DNA of 64,000 nucleotides from Flavonifractor hominis (lineage in GTDB: Bacteria > Bacillota > Clostridia > Oscillospirales > Oscillospiraceae). Below the pieces are notes generated by a model that did no database searches, was not told where the DNA came from, and saw nothing but the letters and a program-made list of their open reading frames with translations. Where the stretch lies: NCBI RefSeq assembly GCF_040095835.1, contig NZ_JBBMFT010000002.1:62001-126000 (forward strand), read 5' to 3'. The translations under genes and the position numbers were made by a program. Positions 8,884 to 16,125 of this stretch are shown in pieces. The stretch's first letter is position 1. Every line of letters starts with the position of its first letter.

Positions 8884-9555
8884 ATGAATGTATTTGAAGC
8901 GGTCAAACAGACCGTCACAACCCGACAGGCGGCAGAGAGCTACGGCATTCATGTCAACCGGGCAGGAAAAGCCAACTGCCCTTTTCACAATGATCGGACA
9001 CCCAGTATGAAAGTGGACAAGCGGTTCCATTGCTTCGGCTGCGGTGCCGATGGAGATGTGATTGATTTTACAGCAAAGCTATATGGGTTAGATGCAAAGT
9101 CCGCCGCCGAAAAACTGGCTGCAGACTTTCAAATTCCCTACACACATCAGAAGAGAAAGGAAACGGTGAAAAAGACTATCAGAGAGAAATCGGAGGAGCA
9201 AATGTATCGGGAACTGGAAGCCAGATGCTTCCGGGTATTATCAGATTATTATCATCTGCTCCGGCGTTGGGAATGGGCATATGCCCCAAAACCGGAAGAT
9301 GAAACATGGCATCCATTGTTCGTGGAAGCCCTGCAAAAGAAAAACCACATCGAGTACTTGCTGGATGTGCTGCTGTACGATCCCGTCGAGGAGCGAGCGG
9401 CACTTATCAAAGATTACGGAAAGGAAGTGATGAAACTTGAACGGCGATTATCAGAGCTTGGCACCGGAGCTGAGAGAGAACTTGAAGATGCTGGCAGAGA
9501 ACCGGCTCTGCCAGACCCCGGAGGAAGTCAAGGAGCTTCTGGAGGTGAACGATAA
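8884..9555 (+). CDS. CHC2 zinc-finger DNA primase-like protein
   Basis: A 223-residue protein whose first 80 residues are a DnaG-type CHC2 zinc finger (CPFHNDRTPSMKV near residue 28 and FHCFGCGADGDVIDF near 46). No TOPRIM catalytic domain follows, so it is probably a template-binding primase subunit rather than a full primase. ATG 8884 follows AAAGGAGG (8871-8878). Its last 40 codons overlap the following VapE-like gene by 119 bases in another frame, and this tail (GAERELEDAGREPALPDPGG) looks like unstructured read-through sequence. Together with the VapE-like protein it should serve replication of the excised element. Confidence 0.85.
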   Translation: MNVFEAVKQTVTTRQAAESYGIHVNRAGKANCPFHNDRTPSMKVDKRFHCFGCGADGDVIDFTAKLYGLDAKSAAEKLAADFQIPYTHQKRKETVKKTIREKSEEQMYRELEARCFRVLSDYYHLLRRWEWAYAPKPEDETWHPLFVEALQKKNHIEYLLDVLLYDPVEERAALIKDYGKEVMKLERRLSELGTGAERELEDAGREPALPDPGGSQGASGGER

Positions 9556-10828
9556 AGGGCAGGTGAAAAACACCATGCAGAATGTGTATCAGGTCTTTCA
9601 GTCTGACCCGGTACTGCATGGAGCCATCGGCTATAACATCCTCACCGGGCGCATTGACATCTGCAAGCCCCTGTGGTGGGAGCGTACCACCTCTGCCATG
9701 AGCGACACGGATTTCAACTACCTCATGCTGTATCTGGAAAAACGATACGGGCTGAACAACGAAAACCGCATTCGAAGGGCGCTGACGGTGGTTGCGCACC
9801 AGAATCAATACCACCCGATCCGGGAGTATCTGAACCGCCTGGAATGGGATGGCACGGAGCGTATCCCTTGTGTACTTCATCACTTCCTGGGTGCAGAAAT
9901 ATGTGCGTATGGTACCGAAGTCATGCGGCTGTTTCTGCTGGGAGCCATTCACCGGGTATTCAGACCGGGCTGCAAGTTTGAACTGATGCTCTGTCTGGTA
10001 GGCGGACAAGGAACCGGTAAATCTTCCTTCTTTCGCTTTCTGGCCTGCAAGGATGAATGGTTCTCCGATGACCTGAAGAAGATTGATGACGACAATGTGT
10101 TCCGCAAGATGCAGGGACACTGGATCATAGAAATGTCGGAGATGATTGCCACAGCCAATGCCCGGAGCATAGAGGATATCAAATCTTTTCTTAGTCGTTC
10201 TAAGGAGACTTACAAAGTCCCCTATGCTACCGAGCCGGAGGACAGGCTGCGGCAATGTGTGTTTGGCGGTACTTCCAATGCGTTGGACTTTCTGCCCCTT
10301 GACCGCAGCGGAAACCGCCGTTTTCTGCCCGTCATGGTACATCCCGAACAGGCAGAGGTTCATATTCTGGAAGATGAAGCAGCATCCCGGCGGTATATGG
10401 ATCAGCTGTGGGCGGAAGCTATGACCCTTTACCGGCGAGGAAAGGTGCAGCTGAAGCTGTCTAAAGAAATGAACGATCAGTTGGTTCTCCTGCAAAAGCA
10501 GTTCATGCCGGAGGATACCAAGGTGGGCGTGATACAGGCGTTTCTGGACGATTTTGATGGAGATATGGTTTGCTCCAAGCTGCTCCATCACGAAGCTTTG
10601 GGACGCTTTGACGAGCCGAAATCGTGGGAGATACGGGAGATCAACGAAATTATGAACCAGTCAGTGACAGGCTGGATACCTTATCCCAATCCCAGAAGCT
10701 ATAAGAAGTACGGCAAGCAAAGGGGTTGGATGCGTGGAAACGAAATGACGGAAACAGGGGCAACTCCTTTGGATGGCTTCCGTGAACTGACCGAGGAAGA
10801 ATGCAGCCAGATGGAGCTGCCGTTTTAA
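9437..10828 (+). CDS. VapE-like (virulence-associated E) P-loop ATPase/helicase
   Basis: A 463-residue protein of the VapE family found in phages and mobile elements. The Walker A motif GGQGTGKSS is at residues 189-197, followed by WFSDDLKKIDDDN and IIEMSEM (Walker B region) and a FGGTSN sensor-like motif near 275. The start at TTG 9437 uses AAGGAA (9421-9426), 10 bases upstream, and lies inside the primase gene; the sequence is family-like from WWERTTSAMSDTDFNY (about residue 80). A later start would remove the overlap, but no better ribosome site is evident. Role: probable replicative helicase/ATPase working with the CHC2 protein. Confidence 0.88.
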   Translation: MNGDYQSLAPELRENLKMLAENRLCQTPEEVKELLEVNDKGQVKNTMQNVYQVFQSDPVLHGAIGYNILTGRIDICKPLWWERTTSAMSDTDFNYLMLYLEKRYGLNNENRIRRALTVVAHQNQYHPIREYLNRLEWDGTERIPCVLHHFLGAEICAYGTEVMRLFLLGAIHRVFRPGCKFELMLCLVGGQGTGKSSFFRFLACKDEWFSDDLKKIDDDNVFRKMQGHWIIEMSEMIATANARSIEDIKSFLSRSKETYKVPYATEPEDRLRQCVFGGTSNALDFLPLDRSGNRRFLPVMVHPEQAEVHILEDEAASRRYMDQLWAEAMTLYRRGKVQLKLSKEMNDQLVLLQKQFMPEDTKVGVIQAFLDDFDGDMVCSKLLHHEALGRFDEPKSWEIREINEIMNQSVTGWIPYPNPRSYKKYGKQRGWMRGNEMTETGATPLDGFRELTEEECSQMELPF

Positions 10829-11135
10829 GAAAGGAGCATGGTTTCCTGTTTCATATCCAATCCGTTGCCATATCGGTTTCCGGGAAAAACCTTGTCCCGC
10901 AGGGCTTTTTCTTCTATGGAAACGAAAGCAACAAAGAAATTCAAGAAAAACCAAAATAGCAAAGACAGCTGCCGCCAAGGAAGAATCTGGTTTTTAGAAG
11001 CCGGTTTCCGGTTTCTGTTTCCGGTTCTCCCTTGCCCGGCTTTAGGAGGTATTGAAATGCACGCAGCACATAAAAACGCAGGGTTCGGAACGCCCCATCC
11101 CTGCACAACGAACTGATATATGGAGGTAAATGCCT
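10829..11135. other. Non-coding stretch before the excisionase
   Basis: I see no supported gene in these roughly 300 bases. An ATG at 10838 opens 92 codons, but its ribosome site is only 2 bases away and the protein has no recognisable features. A repetitive segment with three close copies of a GGTTTCCGG-like unit lies at about 11000-11027. Confidence 0.4.
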
Positions 11136-11369
11136 ATGGCAAATAGCAAGAGCAATGTGAGCGAGAAGAACTATTTTGACATTCCGGTGTGGCGCAGATA
11201 CACGCTGACCATTGAGGAAGCAGCTGGCTACTATCACATCGGTGAAGGAAAACTGCGGATGCTGATCGACCAGAACCCGCACGAAGATTTCTATGTTATG
11301 AACGGAAATCGGGCGCTGATCAAGCGGGAGAAGTTCGAGCGGTATCTGGATCAGGCTACCGCAGTATAA
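11136..11369 (+). CDS. xis: Tn916-type excisionase
   Basis: A 77-residue basic protein resembling Tn916 Xis: IPVWRRYTLTIEEAAGYYHIGEGKLRMLI is a MerR-like winged helix and NGNRALIKREKFERYLD is the conserved C-terminal half. Xis bends DNA at the element ends and directs the integrase towards excision. ATG 11136 is preferred over ATG 11130 because GGAGG (11122-11126) is 9 bases upstream of the former and only 3 from the latter. It lies 120 bases before the integrase in the order usual for Tn916-like elements. Confidence 0.9.
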   Translation: MANSKSNVSEKNYFDIPVWRRYTLTIEEAAGYYHIGEGKLRMLIDQNPHEDFYVMNGNRALIKREKFERYLDQATAV

Positions 11370-11386
11370 ATTCTAAAAAAATAATG

Positions 11387-11404
11387 CGGCAGAACTGCCG
11401 TTTT
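11387..11404 (+). terminator. Short hairpin after xis
   Basis: CGGCA(11387)..TGCCG(11400) followed by TTTT could give weak or regulated termination between the excisionase and the integrase. Confidence 0.4.
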
Positions 11405-11423
11405 CACATGATACAACTATACT

Positions 11424-11484
11424 GAGAGCCAGATTTGTGATACAATGTTATCGCAAGTCTGGCTCTCCTTTCTTGAAAGGAGAG
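11424..11484 (+). promoter_or_regulatory. Two mutually exclusive hairpins in the integrase leader
   Basis: Hairpin A pairs GAGAGCCAGA (11424-11433) with TCTGGCTCTC (11458-11467). Hairpin B pairs CTCTCCTTT (11463-11471) with AAAGGAGAG (11476-11484) around a 4-base loop. They share 11463-11467, so only one can form. Hairpin B buries the integrase ribosome site AAAGGAG, so formation of A should free it. This is the layout of a translational on/off switch; operation is inferred. Confidence 0.6.
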
Positions 11485-11489
11485 ATTCC

Positions 11490-12689
11490 ATGAGCGAAAA
11501 AAGACGAGACAATCGTAACCGGATTTTGCGTGAAGGCGAATACCAGCGTACAGATGGGAGGTATCGTTACCGATATATTGACGAGGACGGCAAGGAGAAG
11601 AATGTATACAGTTGGCGTTTGGACAAGAACGATCCGACACCCAAGGGCAGAAAGCGAGAGTTTTCGCTGAGAGAGAAGGAAAAACAGATTCAGGCAGATC
11701 TGTTTGACCACATCGTTACCAATGGCGGTAATTATACGGTAGTTGAACTGGTAGAAAAGTATGTGTCTTTGAAGACCGGAGTGAGCCACAACACCCGTGC
11801 TGGATATAAGACCGTGATCAATATCCTGAATAAAGAAGCGTTTGGAAAGCTGCGCATTGACAAGGTGCGCCTGTCTGATGCAAAAGCATGGTTGATCAAG
11901 CTTCAGCAGGTGGATGGCAGAGGGTATAGCTCCATTCACTCTATCAGAGGTGTTCTGAGACCGGCTTTTCAGTTGGCGGTAGACGATGACCTGATCCGTA
12001 AGAATCCATTTGGATTTGAACTGGCATCGGTGATCGTGAATGACTCCGTCACCAGAGAAGCAATTACCCGAAAGCAGGAGCGTGAACTTCTGAAGTTTAT
12101 CAAGGAAGATAAGTACTTCTGCCGATACTACGATGCGATCTATATCCTCTTTAACACGGGGCTGCGTATTTCAGAATTTTGTGGATTGACCTTTTCCGAT
12201 ATCGAGTTCGATCAGAAGCGTATCAAGGTTGACCATCAGCTGCAGAGAACATCGCAGATGCAATATGTGATCCAGGACCCCAAGACGGAAAGCGGTATCC
12301 GCTATGTGCCGATGAGCGAGGAAGTGGTGGCGTGTTTCCGCCGTATTCTCGCCAATCGTGTGGCACCGAAAGTGGAGCCGATGGTAGATGGATATGCCGG
12401 ATTCCTGTTCTTGGACAAGAACGACAGACCGATGGTTGCACTGCACTGGGAGAAATACCTGCAGCACATTGTCGAGAAATACAACAAGATCTATCGTATC
12501 CAGATGCCCAAAGTGACTCCTCATGTATGCAGACACACCTTCTGTTCCAATATGGCGAAATCCGGAATGAACCCTAAGACATTGCAGTATATCATGGGTC
12601 ATTCGGACATCAGCGTGACGCTGAACGTCTACACCCATGTGCAGTTCGATGACGCACAGGCAGAGCTGCTCCGAGTAGCGCAAGCCTGA
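11490..12689 (+). CDS. int: Tn916-family tyrosine integrase
   Basis: A 399-residue site-specific recombinase. The N-terminal 70 residues (RRDNRNRILREGEYQRTDGRYRYRY) match the Tn916 Int arm-binding domain, followed by a SAM-like core-binding domain (about 80-170). The catalytic residues are visible: Arg in NTGLRISEF, the HVCRHTF box, the GHSDISVT histidine and the NVYTHV tyrosine nucleophile. ATG 11490 follows AAAGGAGAG (11476-11484), which lies in a sequestering hairpin. It is the last gene of the element; the next gene downstream is a chromosomal phosphatase in GC-rich sequence. It catalyses integration and excision. Confidence 0.95.
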   Translation: MSEKRRDNRNRILREGEYQRTDGRYRYRYIDEDGKEKNVYSWRLDKNDPTPKGRKREFSLREKEKQIQADLFDHIVTNGGNYTVVELVEKYVSLKTGVSHNTRAGYKTVINILNKEAFGKLRIDKVRLSDAKAWLIKLQQVDGRGYSSIHSIRGVLRPAFQLAVDDDLIRKNPFGFELASVIVNDSVTREAITRKQERELLKFIKEDKYFCRYYDAIYILFNTGLRISEFCGLTFSDIEFDQKRIKVDHQLQRTSQMQYVIQDPKTESGIRYVPMSEEVVACFRRILANRVAPKVEPMVDGYAGFLFLDKNDRPMVALHWEKYLQHIVEKYNKIYRIQMPKVTPHVCRHTFCSNMAKSGMNPKTLQYIMGHSDISVTLNVYTHVQFDDAQAELLRVAQA

Positions 12690-12696
12690 AAACCCC

Positions 12697-12725
12697 CGTT
12701 GGTAAAGCGCATTTATTTACCAACG
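12697..12725 (+). terminator. Inverted repeat at the end of the integrase
   Basis: CGTTGGTAAA (12697-12706) pairs with TTTACCAACG (12716-12725), a 10-bp stem with a 9-base loop just after the integrase stop. There is no strong T run, so it may be a terminator or part of the element end recognised by Int/Xis. Confidence 0.45.
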
Positions 12726-12874
12726 GATTTACCAATATTGCAGGAAAAAGCATGAGAAAATACGGGAAGATTTGAGAAGATATCCCGAAAACAAAGAAAC
12801 AAGAAAATGCCGAAAACATAAGCAATATTGGGCATTTGAGAAGAAATACAAGACTTATATGGAGATATAAGACG

Positions 12875-13339
12875 ATGATAAAAATACTATTTATTTGCCA
12901 TGGAAATATTTGCCGCAGTCCCATGGCAGAGTTTGTGATGAAGGATCTGGTAAAAAAAGCGGGACTGACAGAACAGTTTGAAATTGCCTCGGCCGCCACC
13001 AGCACCGAGGAGATCGGCAATCCGGTCTATCCACCGGCCCGGCGAAAACTGGCTGAACACGGTATCTCTTGCCAGGGACACGCGGCCCGCCAGCTGCAAC
13101 GGGCGGATTACAACCGCTACAACCTTCTCATCGGCATGGACCGGGCCAATCTGCGCAACATGCTGCGCATCTGCGGCGGCGACCCGGAGGGCAAGCTCTC
13201 CTTGTTGATGGATCACACTCCGAAGGGTAGTGAGGTGGCCGATCCCTGGTATACCGGGGATTTTGAGGCTACCTGGCAGGATGTGAGCCTGGGCTGCCAG
13301 GCGCTGCTGGACACTCTGGTATCTCAGCCAGGAGTATAA
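12875..13339 (+). CDS. Low-molecular-weight protein tyrosine phosphatase
   Basis: A 154-residue enzyme with the LMW-PTP P-loop at its N-terminus (CHGNICRS, residues 8-15: Cys8 nucleophile, Arg14) and the DPWYTGDFEATW acid loop near residue 125. It hydrolyses phosphotyrosine and is a candidate antagonist of tyrosine autokinases such as those at 27.6-30.5 kb, though it is not adjacent to them. ATG 12875 has GGAG 10 bases upstream. The first 35 codons are AT-rich like the mobile element while the rest is GC-rich like the chromosome, which suggests that the element junction is at or inside the 5' end of this gene. Confidence 0.9.
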   Translation: MIKILFICHGNICRSPMAEFVMKDLVKKAGLTEQFEIASAATSTEEIGNPVYPPARRKLAEHGISCQGHAARQLQRADYNRYNLLIGMDRANLRNMLRICGGDPEGKLSLLMDHTPKGSEVADPWYTGDFEATWQDVSLGCQALLDTLVSQPGV

Positions 13340-13344
13340 AATAT

Positions 13345-13380
13345 AAGGCCGCGCTTCCACATATGGAAGCGCGGCCTTTT
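13345..13380. terminator. Terminator after the tyrosine phosphatase
   Basis: A 14-bp stem (AAGGCCGCGCTTCC at 13345-13358 with its complement at 13365-13378), 6-base loop and flanking T/A runs. It is shared by the convergent phosphatase and yczE-like genes. Confidence 0.9.
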
Positions 13381-13389
13381 CTATCTTTT

Positions 13390-14064
13390 TTATGCTTGTT
13401 CCGCCGAAGGGAGTTCCTCCTCCCCCAACAGGTTCTGAACCCAGCTACCGATCCCCTTATTGAAAGTGCGGGCAATGTTCCCCACCAACAGCGCGGAGAT
13501 GATGGTCCCCTCCCGTACGCCGGTCAAAGCGTGATAGAGAATGAGCCCCAGCACTGCCGCCGAGACTGCCATAGTTACATCCACAGCCACTTTGGTCTTA
13601 CCGAAGTCAGTATTCCAGGTGGTAGAAATAGCGCTGACCGTGCACTCTCCAGGCAGCATAACCACATTGGCGGCCATTTCCATAAAGACACCGAATCCCA
13701 GTATCAGACAGCCTACCAACAGGGAAAGAAACTTCAGCGGATACCCCTGGGGCTGGACAAAGGAGAGCATCTCCATGGTCACATCAATAAACCAAGAAAA
13801 GATAACGGAAATCGGCAGCTGAAGCCAAAACTGCCGGGGAAAGCGCCGGCGTAGAATCACCAGCTGAATCACAATGAGCAGCACACTGTATGCCAGCGTG
13901 AACATCCCCAGAGTGGGTGCAAAACCAATGCTCAGCGTATAGGGCACACTGGAAATGGGCGAGGTGCCCAAATTGGCCTTGGTAATCAAGCTGATGCCCA
14001 GGGAGTTGACAAACAGCCCCACCAGAAAAAACAAATACCTCCGGATCAGTTCCTTTTTGCTCAT
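13390..14064 (-). CDS. YczE/YyaS/YitT-like membrane protein
   Basis: A 224-residue integral membrane protein with about five hydrophobic segments. The opening LFVNSLGISLITKANLGTSP and the central GFGVFMEMAANVVMLPGE are typical of the YczE/DUF6198 family. The substrate is unknown. Its ATG overlaps the stop of the upstream marR gene by 4 bases (ATGA), so the two form a coupled operon. It is probably de-repressed when the MarR protein binds a ligand, as for many membrane proteins paired with MarR; this is inference. Confidence 0.82.
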   Translation of the reverse strand: MSKKELIRRYLFFLVGLFVNSLGISLITKANLGTSPISSVPYTLSIGFAPTLGMFTLAYSVLLIVIQLVILRRRFPRQFWLQLPISVIFSWFIDVTMEMLSFVQPQGYPLKFLSLLVGCLILGFGVFMEMAANVVMLPGECTVSAISTTWNTDFGKTKVAVDVTMAVSAAVLGLILYHALTGVREGTIISALLVGNIARTFNKGIGSWVQNLLGEEELPSAEQA

Positions 14065-14492
14065 TGCAGTACCTCCACATCAATCAACTCTTTGCACACC
14101 CGCAGCAGTCCCTCCAACAGATAGGCCCGCTGTTTTTCATCCAGTCCGGAAAGCACCCGTTGCTCCAGCTGGTCCAGGGTCCGGCGTACCTCCCGCTGTT
14201 TTTCCCACCCCAACTGCGTCAGGTAGACATGCAGACTCCGGCGGTTTCCGTCCTCGGTCCGGCGCTGGATCAAGCCCTTCTCCTCCATCCGGTTGAGCAG
14301 TCCGGTCAGGGTCGCCGGATCGATCTGACAGCCCAGGGCGATGTCTTTTTGTACGCTGCCGTCGTGCAGCCCCAGATAATCCAGCACTTTTGGCTGCCCC
14401 GCTGTCAGTCCGGCCCCGGCCAATTCTGCCATAACTTGCCGCTGGAACAGCCCCTGCGTCGCCATGAGAAGGTAGTGAAAGCTTCTATCCAT
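14061..14492 (-). CDS. MarR-family transcriptional regulator
   Basis: A 143-residue winged-helix regulator: LTAGQPKVLDYLGLHDGSVQKDIALGCQIDPATLTGLLNRMEEKGLI is the MarR DNA-binding core, followed by the RRTEDGNRRSLHVYLT wing. The ATG at 14492 follows a good AGGAAAG site; an in-frame start further upstream lies within the promoter. Two identical palindromes stand immediately upstream, over the start of the transcript, so autorepression of the marR-yczE operon is likely. Confidence 0.92.
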   Translation of the reverse strand: MDRSFHYLLMATQGLFQRQVMAELAGAGLTAGQPKVLDYLGLHDGSVQKDIALGCQIDPATLTGLLNRMEEKGLIQRRTEDGNRRSLHVYLTQLGWEKQREVRRTLDQLEQRVLSGLDEKQRAYLLEGLLRVCKELIDVEVLQ

Positions 14493-14511
14493 ACGGTCTT
14501 TCCTCCGAACT

Positions 14512-14540
14512 ATTTGTATACAAATTATTTGTATACAAAT
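14512..14540. promoter_or_regulatory. Double palindromic MarR operator
   Basis: The perfect palindrome ATTTGTATACAAAT occurs twice, at 14512-14525 and 14527-14540, with a period of 15 bases. It begins one base past the -10 box of the marR promoter, where a bound repressor would block initiation. Confidence 0.85.
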
Positions 14541-14569
14541 ATAGTAGCAGGTTTTTCCAGCATCGTCAA
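14541..14569 (-). promoter_or_regulatory. marR-yczE promoter
   Basis: Read on the minus strand: -35 TTGACG (14569-14564), 17-base spacer, -10 TACTAT (14546-14541). The operator follows directly. Confidence 0.8.
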
Positions 14570-14596
14570 TGGACACAACCAACAAAAGACCGGCGG

Positions 14597-14625
14597 TTGC
14601 CCGCCAGTTGCTTTTATGCTACAAT
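14597..14625 (+). promoter_or_regulatory. miaA promoter
   Basis: -35 TTGCCC (14597-14602), 17-base spacer, -10 TACAAT (14620-14625) with a TG extension, 30 bases before the miaA start. Confidence 0.75.
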
Positions 14626-14654
14626 ACACCTGAGAACAGAAAGGATGTGTATAC

Positions 14655-15554
14655 ATGCCGTTGCCCAAACTGATCGTAGTCCTGGGTACCACCGCCTGTG
14701 GAAAGAGTGGGCTGGGGGTAGACTTGGCCAAATGTTTTGATGGTGAGATCGTCTCCGCTGACTCCCGGCAGGTATACCGGGGGCTGGATTTGGGTACCGG
14801 CAAGGTGACGGCCGAAGAGATGCAGGGCGTTCCCCATCACCTGCTGGACGTGGCCGAACCCAACGAGACCTATTCCGTAGCAGATTTCCAGACCGCGGCC
14901 TACGCCGCCATCGACGGAATTCTGGCCCGGGGCAAGATCCCCTTTCTGGTAGGCGGTACAGGGCTCTATGTGCGGGCGGTGACCGAGGGCTTTGTCTTTA
15001 ACGACGTCCGGCCTGACCCGGAGCTGCGGGCCCAGCTGGAGGGCAAGAGCACCCAGGAGCTCTACGCCCTGCTGCGGGAACGGACCGGGGTCACACTCAC
15101 CGGCGGAGAAGAGCAAAACCGCCACCGGCTGGTGCGCGCATTGGAAAAATCCTTTGCCGGGCCGCTGGATACTCCCCCCGCCCAGCCGCGGTACCACTGC
15201 CTGCAGTTGGGGGTCACCTATCCGCGGGAAACGGTCTGCCAGCGCATCGACCAGCGGCTTGAGGCCCGCATCGACGCCGGTATGATCGAAGAGGTGGCTG
15301 CCCTACGTCAGGCCGGTGCCAGCGACGCATTTCTGGAGCGTCTTGGCCTGGAGTACCGCTATATTCTCTGGTATCTCACCGGACGCATCCCAACTCTGGA
15401 TGGTCTGAAGGACGAATTGGGCCGGGCCATTAAGCGCTTTGCCAAACGTCAGATGGTTTGGTTCCGTCGGGATCATGGCGTACTGTGGCTGGATATGGAG
15501 GGGGACTTTCTTGCCCAAGCCCAGCAGGCTGTGGCAGACTTCTTGGCCGAATAA
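14655..15554 (+). CDS. miaA: tRNA dimethylallyltransferase
   Basis: A 299-residue MiaA. It shows the P-loop GTTACGKSGLG (residues 11-21), the SADSRQVYRGLDLGTGK motif (34-50), PHHLLDV and VGGTGLYVRA, all diagnostic. The enzyme transfers the dimethylallyl group of DMAPP to N6 of A37 in tRNAs reading UNN codons, supporting reading-frame fidelity. Length is normal for the family. ATG 14655 has AAAGGATG upstream and a well-formed promoter 30 bases further up. The gene stands alone, closed by a terminator, without the mutL or hfq neighbours common in other bacteria. Confidence 0.97.
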   Translation: MPLPKLIVVLGTTACGKSGLGVDLAKCFDGEIVSADSRQVYRGLDLGTGKVTAEEMQGVPHHLLDVAEPNETYSVADFQTAAYAAIDGILARGKIPFLVGGTGLYVRAVTEGFVFNDVRPDPELRAQLEGKSTQELYALLRERTGVTLTGGEEQNRHRLVRALEKSFAGPLDTPPAQPRYHCLQLGVTYPRETVCQRIDQRLEARIDAGMIEEVAALRQAGASDAFLERLGLEYRYILWYLTGRIPTLDGLKDELGRAIKRFAKRQMVWFRRDHGVLWLDMEGDFLAQAQQAVADFLAE

Positions 15555-15587
15555 AAAACCGGCGGCTTAATGCCGCCGGTTTTTTTC
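15553..15587. terminator. Terminator between miaA and DUF3842
   Basis: A-run, CCGGCGGC stem (15559-15566), 5-base loop, complementary GCCGCCGG (15572-15579) and T-run. It serves both convergent genes. Confidence 0.9.
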
Positions 15588-16009
15588 TATTCTTTTTGGG
15601 ACGCCTCCAGCAGTCGGCCCAACTCATCCACCGCGCTCTCCAACAGCTTTCCAATGGACAGGCCAGCCACCCCGGCCACTACATTGTCACACTGGTTGAG
15701 CGGGATAAGGATCTTATGTGCGCGGGACTGCCCTACCGCCACAGCCATAGCAGGGGAAATCTCCCCCAGCAGCGCGTCGGCAATCACGATTCCCATGGGA
15801 CCCAGGATCACATCTGCCCGGCGGCAAGCCACCAGCAGGGCGTTTTCTCCCGTGGCCCCTTGGGCTGCGCCTCCTTTCAGCATGGCGGCAGTGGCCAGGC
15901 TATTGGTACCTACTGCCGTCACCCGCAACTGCGGGTAGCGGGCCAGTACCGCCCGTACCAGCTGCTGTCCAATCCGGCCGCCCTGGCCGTCTACCACAAG
16001 GATCTCCAT
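15587..16009 (-). CDS. DUF3842 family protein
   Basis: A 140-residue protein opening MEILVVDGQGGRIGQQLV, a Rossmann-like beta-strand and glycine-rich loop typical of DUF3842, with a LIPLNQCDNVVAGVAGLSIGKLL C-terminal motif. It is a small cytosolic protein found across Clostridia, of unknown function; nucleotide binding is suggested by the glycine loop only. The ATG follows AAAGGAGAG. It stands alone between miaA and the fatty acid transporter. Confidence 0.85.
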   Translation of the reverse strand: MEILVVDGQGGRIGQQLVRAVLARYPQLRVTAVGTNSLATAAMLKGGAAQGATGENALLVACRRADVILGPMGIVIADALLGEISPAMAVAVGQSRAHKILIPLNQCDNVVAGVAGLSIGKLLESAVDELGRLLEASQKE

Positions 16010-16078
16010 CCGTTTCTCTCCTTTTTTCTATTTATTTCATGATAGCACACCCGGTTCGAGAGCGCAACGGATGAAAAA

Positions 16079-16104
16079 GTGGGCCGCCCATTTGGGCGGC
16101 CCAC
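16079..16104 (-). terminator. Terminator of the AtoE-like transporter gene
   Basis: GTGGGCCGCCCA (16079-16090) pairs with TGGGCGGCCCAC (16093-16104). On the minus strand the stem is followed by TTTTT, 22 bases after the transporter stop. Confidence 0.88.
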
Positions 16105-16125
16105 CTGGTGCGGATATGAGAACAC

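Noticed and set aside
10838..11116. 92-codon frame between the VapE-like and xis genes
   Set aside because: The ribosome site is only 2 bases from the ATG and the protein has no recognisable features; it remains possible but unsupported.
12690..12875. tRNA gene as integration target
   Set aside because: No cloverleaf or T-loop sequence is visible at the right end of the element; Tn916-type integrases do not need one.
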